From Noviherbaspirillum sp. (GTDB taxonomy: Bacteria > Pseudomonadota > Gammaproteobacteria > Burkholderiales > Burkholderiaceae), in NCBI GenBank assembly GCA_028292785.1, contig JAQGLQ010000495.1, positions 1-5,144 on the forward strand: DNA of 5,144 bases, given 5' to 3'. Shown here in pieces: positions 4,519 to 5,144 of this stretch. Both the position numbers and the translations under genes were made by a program. Below the pieces are notes generated by a model that worked only from the letters and a program-made list of their open reading frames with translations, ran no database searches and was not told the origin of the DNA. The first letter of the stretch is position 1; each line of letters begins with the position of its first letter.

Positions 4519-5144
4519 GCCAGATGGCGGGCCTGCCTCTGCGGCAATATGGGCGCGGCCTTGCCGGGGGCCTTGGCCCCTGCGGACCGGCCGGCATGAT
4601 CGTCCTGCATCGCAGCCTGCGCCAACTCTGCATCGGCGCCGGTTTCGCGCAGCCATTCCATGACCAGCGCCGCCAGGCGATCCAGCGCGATCCGGTGCGT
4701 CGCGTCGGTCTTCGTGTACAGCCAGTCGGACAAGGCCATGAAGCGTGCAAAGGGAGAGTCCGCGACGATCAATGGCAGGGTGCGGGCGAAGCGGCCCGAA
4801 TTCGCGACCAGGTCCCAGTAGCGCGCGAAGCGCACCAGCCGCTGCATCGTGGTGAAATCGATGCGGTCGGTCGCCAGTATCGTGTAGGGTGGATGCGGAT
4901 CGAACACCATCCGGTAGGCGTCGGTATGACGGATGATCGGCGTGCCGCGCAGCCGCTTCAGTATGCCGAACTGGATCTCGTGCGGCCTGAGCGCATACAG
5001 CTTGTCGAAACCGCGCGCGAAGCTCTCCATGTCTTCCCCCGGCAGGCCGGCGATCAGATCGACGTGCAGATGCGCATTGGAGTGTTCGCACAGCCAGCGG
5101 ATGTTGTCGGCCGCCTTTTCATTGTTCTGCCGGCGGCTGACCAG
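4515..5144 (-). CDS. B12-binding-type radical SAM protein, C-terminal part (5' end outside window)
   Basis: The minus-strand frame is open from the right edge to the TAG at 4515-4517, giving 209 visible residues. It begins LVSRRQNNEKAADNIRWLCE, and HVDLIAGLPGED follows, the late-barrel strand typical of radical SAM enzymes. Then come EIQFGILKRLRGTPI, PPYTILATDRIDF and LVRFARYWDLVANSGRF, as in the C-terminal (DUF4080-type) region of cobalamin-binding radical SAM proteins. The B12-binding domain and the CxxxCxxC cluster motif would lie upstream, outside the window, so B12 binding is inferred from the family. An internal ATG at 5028-5030 is not the true start because the barrel motif lies before it. 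The last 30 or so residues are Ala/Gly/Pro-rich and look disordered. Substrate unknown; members are often annotated as tRNA or peptide modifying enzymes without proof. It converges on the Nth-like gene, with 4 nt of overlap. Confidence 0.88.
   Translation of the reverse strand: MVSRRQNNEKAADNIRWLCEHSNAHLHVDLIAGLPGEDMESFARGFDKLYALRPHEIQFGILKRLRGTPIIRHTDAYRMVFDPHPPYTILATDRIDFTTMQRLVRFARYWDLVANSGRFARTLPLIVADSPFARFMALSDWLYTKTDATHRIALDRLAALVMEWLRETGADAELAQAAMQDDHAGRSAGAKAPGKAAPILPQRQARHLA

Noticed and set aside
4565..4582. GC-rich hairpin (GGGGCC TT GGCCCC core) as a terminator for the Nth-like gene
   Set aside because: No T tract follows in either direction and it lies within radical SAM coding sequence of Ala/Gly/Pro codons; structure may be incidental.
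5028..5030. ATG as the start of a complete 171-residue minus-strand protein
   Set aside because: The frame stays open to the window edge and the conserved radical SAM motif HVDLIAGLPGED lies just before this ATG, so it is an internal methionine.
3994..5091. Minus-strand open frame of 365 residues across the Nth-like gene and the radical SAM gene
   Set aside because: It is a different frame from the radical SAM protein, has an Arg/Ala-rich composition without motifs, and covers two well-supported genes.

Overview
The window looks like chromosomal DNA of a betaproteobacterium, most likely in the Burkholderiales (Oxalobacteraceae or a near relative). The base is a moderately GC-rich, gene-dense sequence, a DUF3717-type small protein (a family I know mainly from Burkholderiales), a Burkholderiales-style 45-aa membrane peptide, and house-keeping-like gene content. 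I see no insertion sequence, phage gene, CRISPR array, rRNA or tRNA.

Layout. Bases 1-107 hold a possible promoter with a perfect TTGACA and a small inverted repeat. A 94-aa Ser/Gly/Ala-rich lipoprotein (108-392) follows and ends at a textbook intrinsic terminator with a perfect 17-bp stem (407-462). Next come an HpcH/HpaI-family class II aldolase (601-1386), a 12-helix MFS transporter (1485-2708) and, 4 nt later, a 45-aa single-helix membrane peptide (2713-2850). A second cluster starts with a strong sigma70-type promoter (GTGACT-N17-TATAAT, 2873-2901). It comprises a nitrobindin/THAP4-like heme-binding beta-barrel protein (2959-3588), a DUF3717 protein (3596-3811) and an endonuclease III-like DNA glycosylase with an intact Fe-S cluster motif (3853-4518). 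On the minus strand, converging on it and sharing a CTAG stop-codon palindrome, is the C-terminal part of a B12-binding-type radical SAM protein (4515-5144), whose start lies beyond the right edge.

How the genes may work together. The aldolase and the MFS carrier could form a small uptake-plus-cleavage unit for a hydroxy-keto acid or related organic acid, but the substrate cannot be read from sequence. The heme barrel, DUF3717 and Nth-like genes are tightly spaced and probably co-transcribed. A heme protein of the nitrobindin type next to a repair enzyme for oxidised bases suggests an oxidative or nitrosative stress theme; this is inference from context.

Two start sites deserve correction. 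The heme-binding protein should start at 2959, not at the far-upstream ATG 2857, because its promoter lies between them. The Nth-like protein probably starts at GTG 3853 behind a GGAGG ribosome binding site. I found no clear candidate for a wholly new system. The most interesting points are the heme-barrel/DUF3717/glycosylase operon and the altered DNA-wedge residues of the glycosylase.
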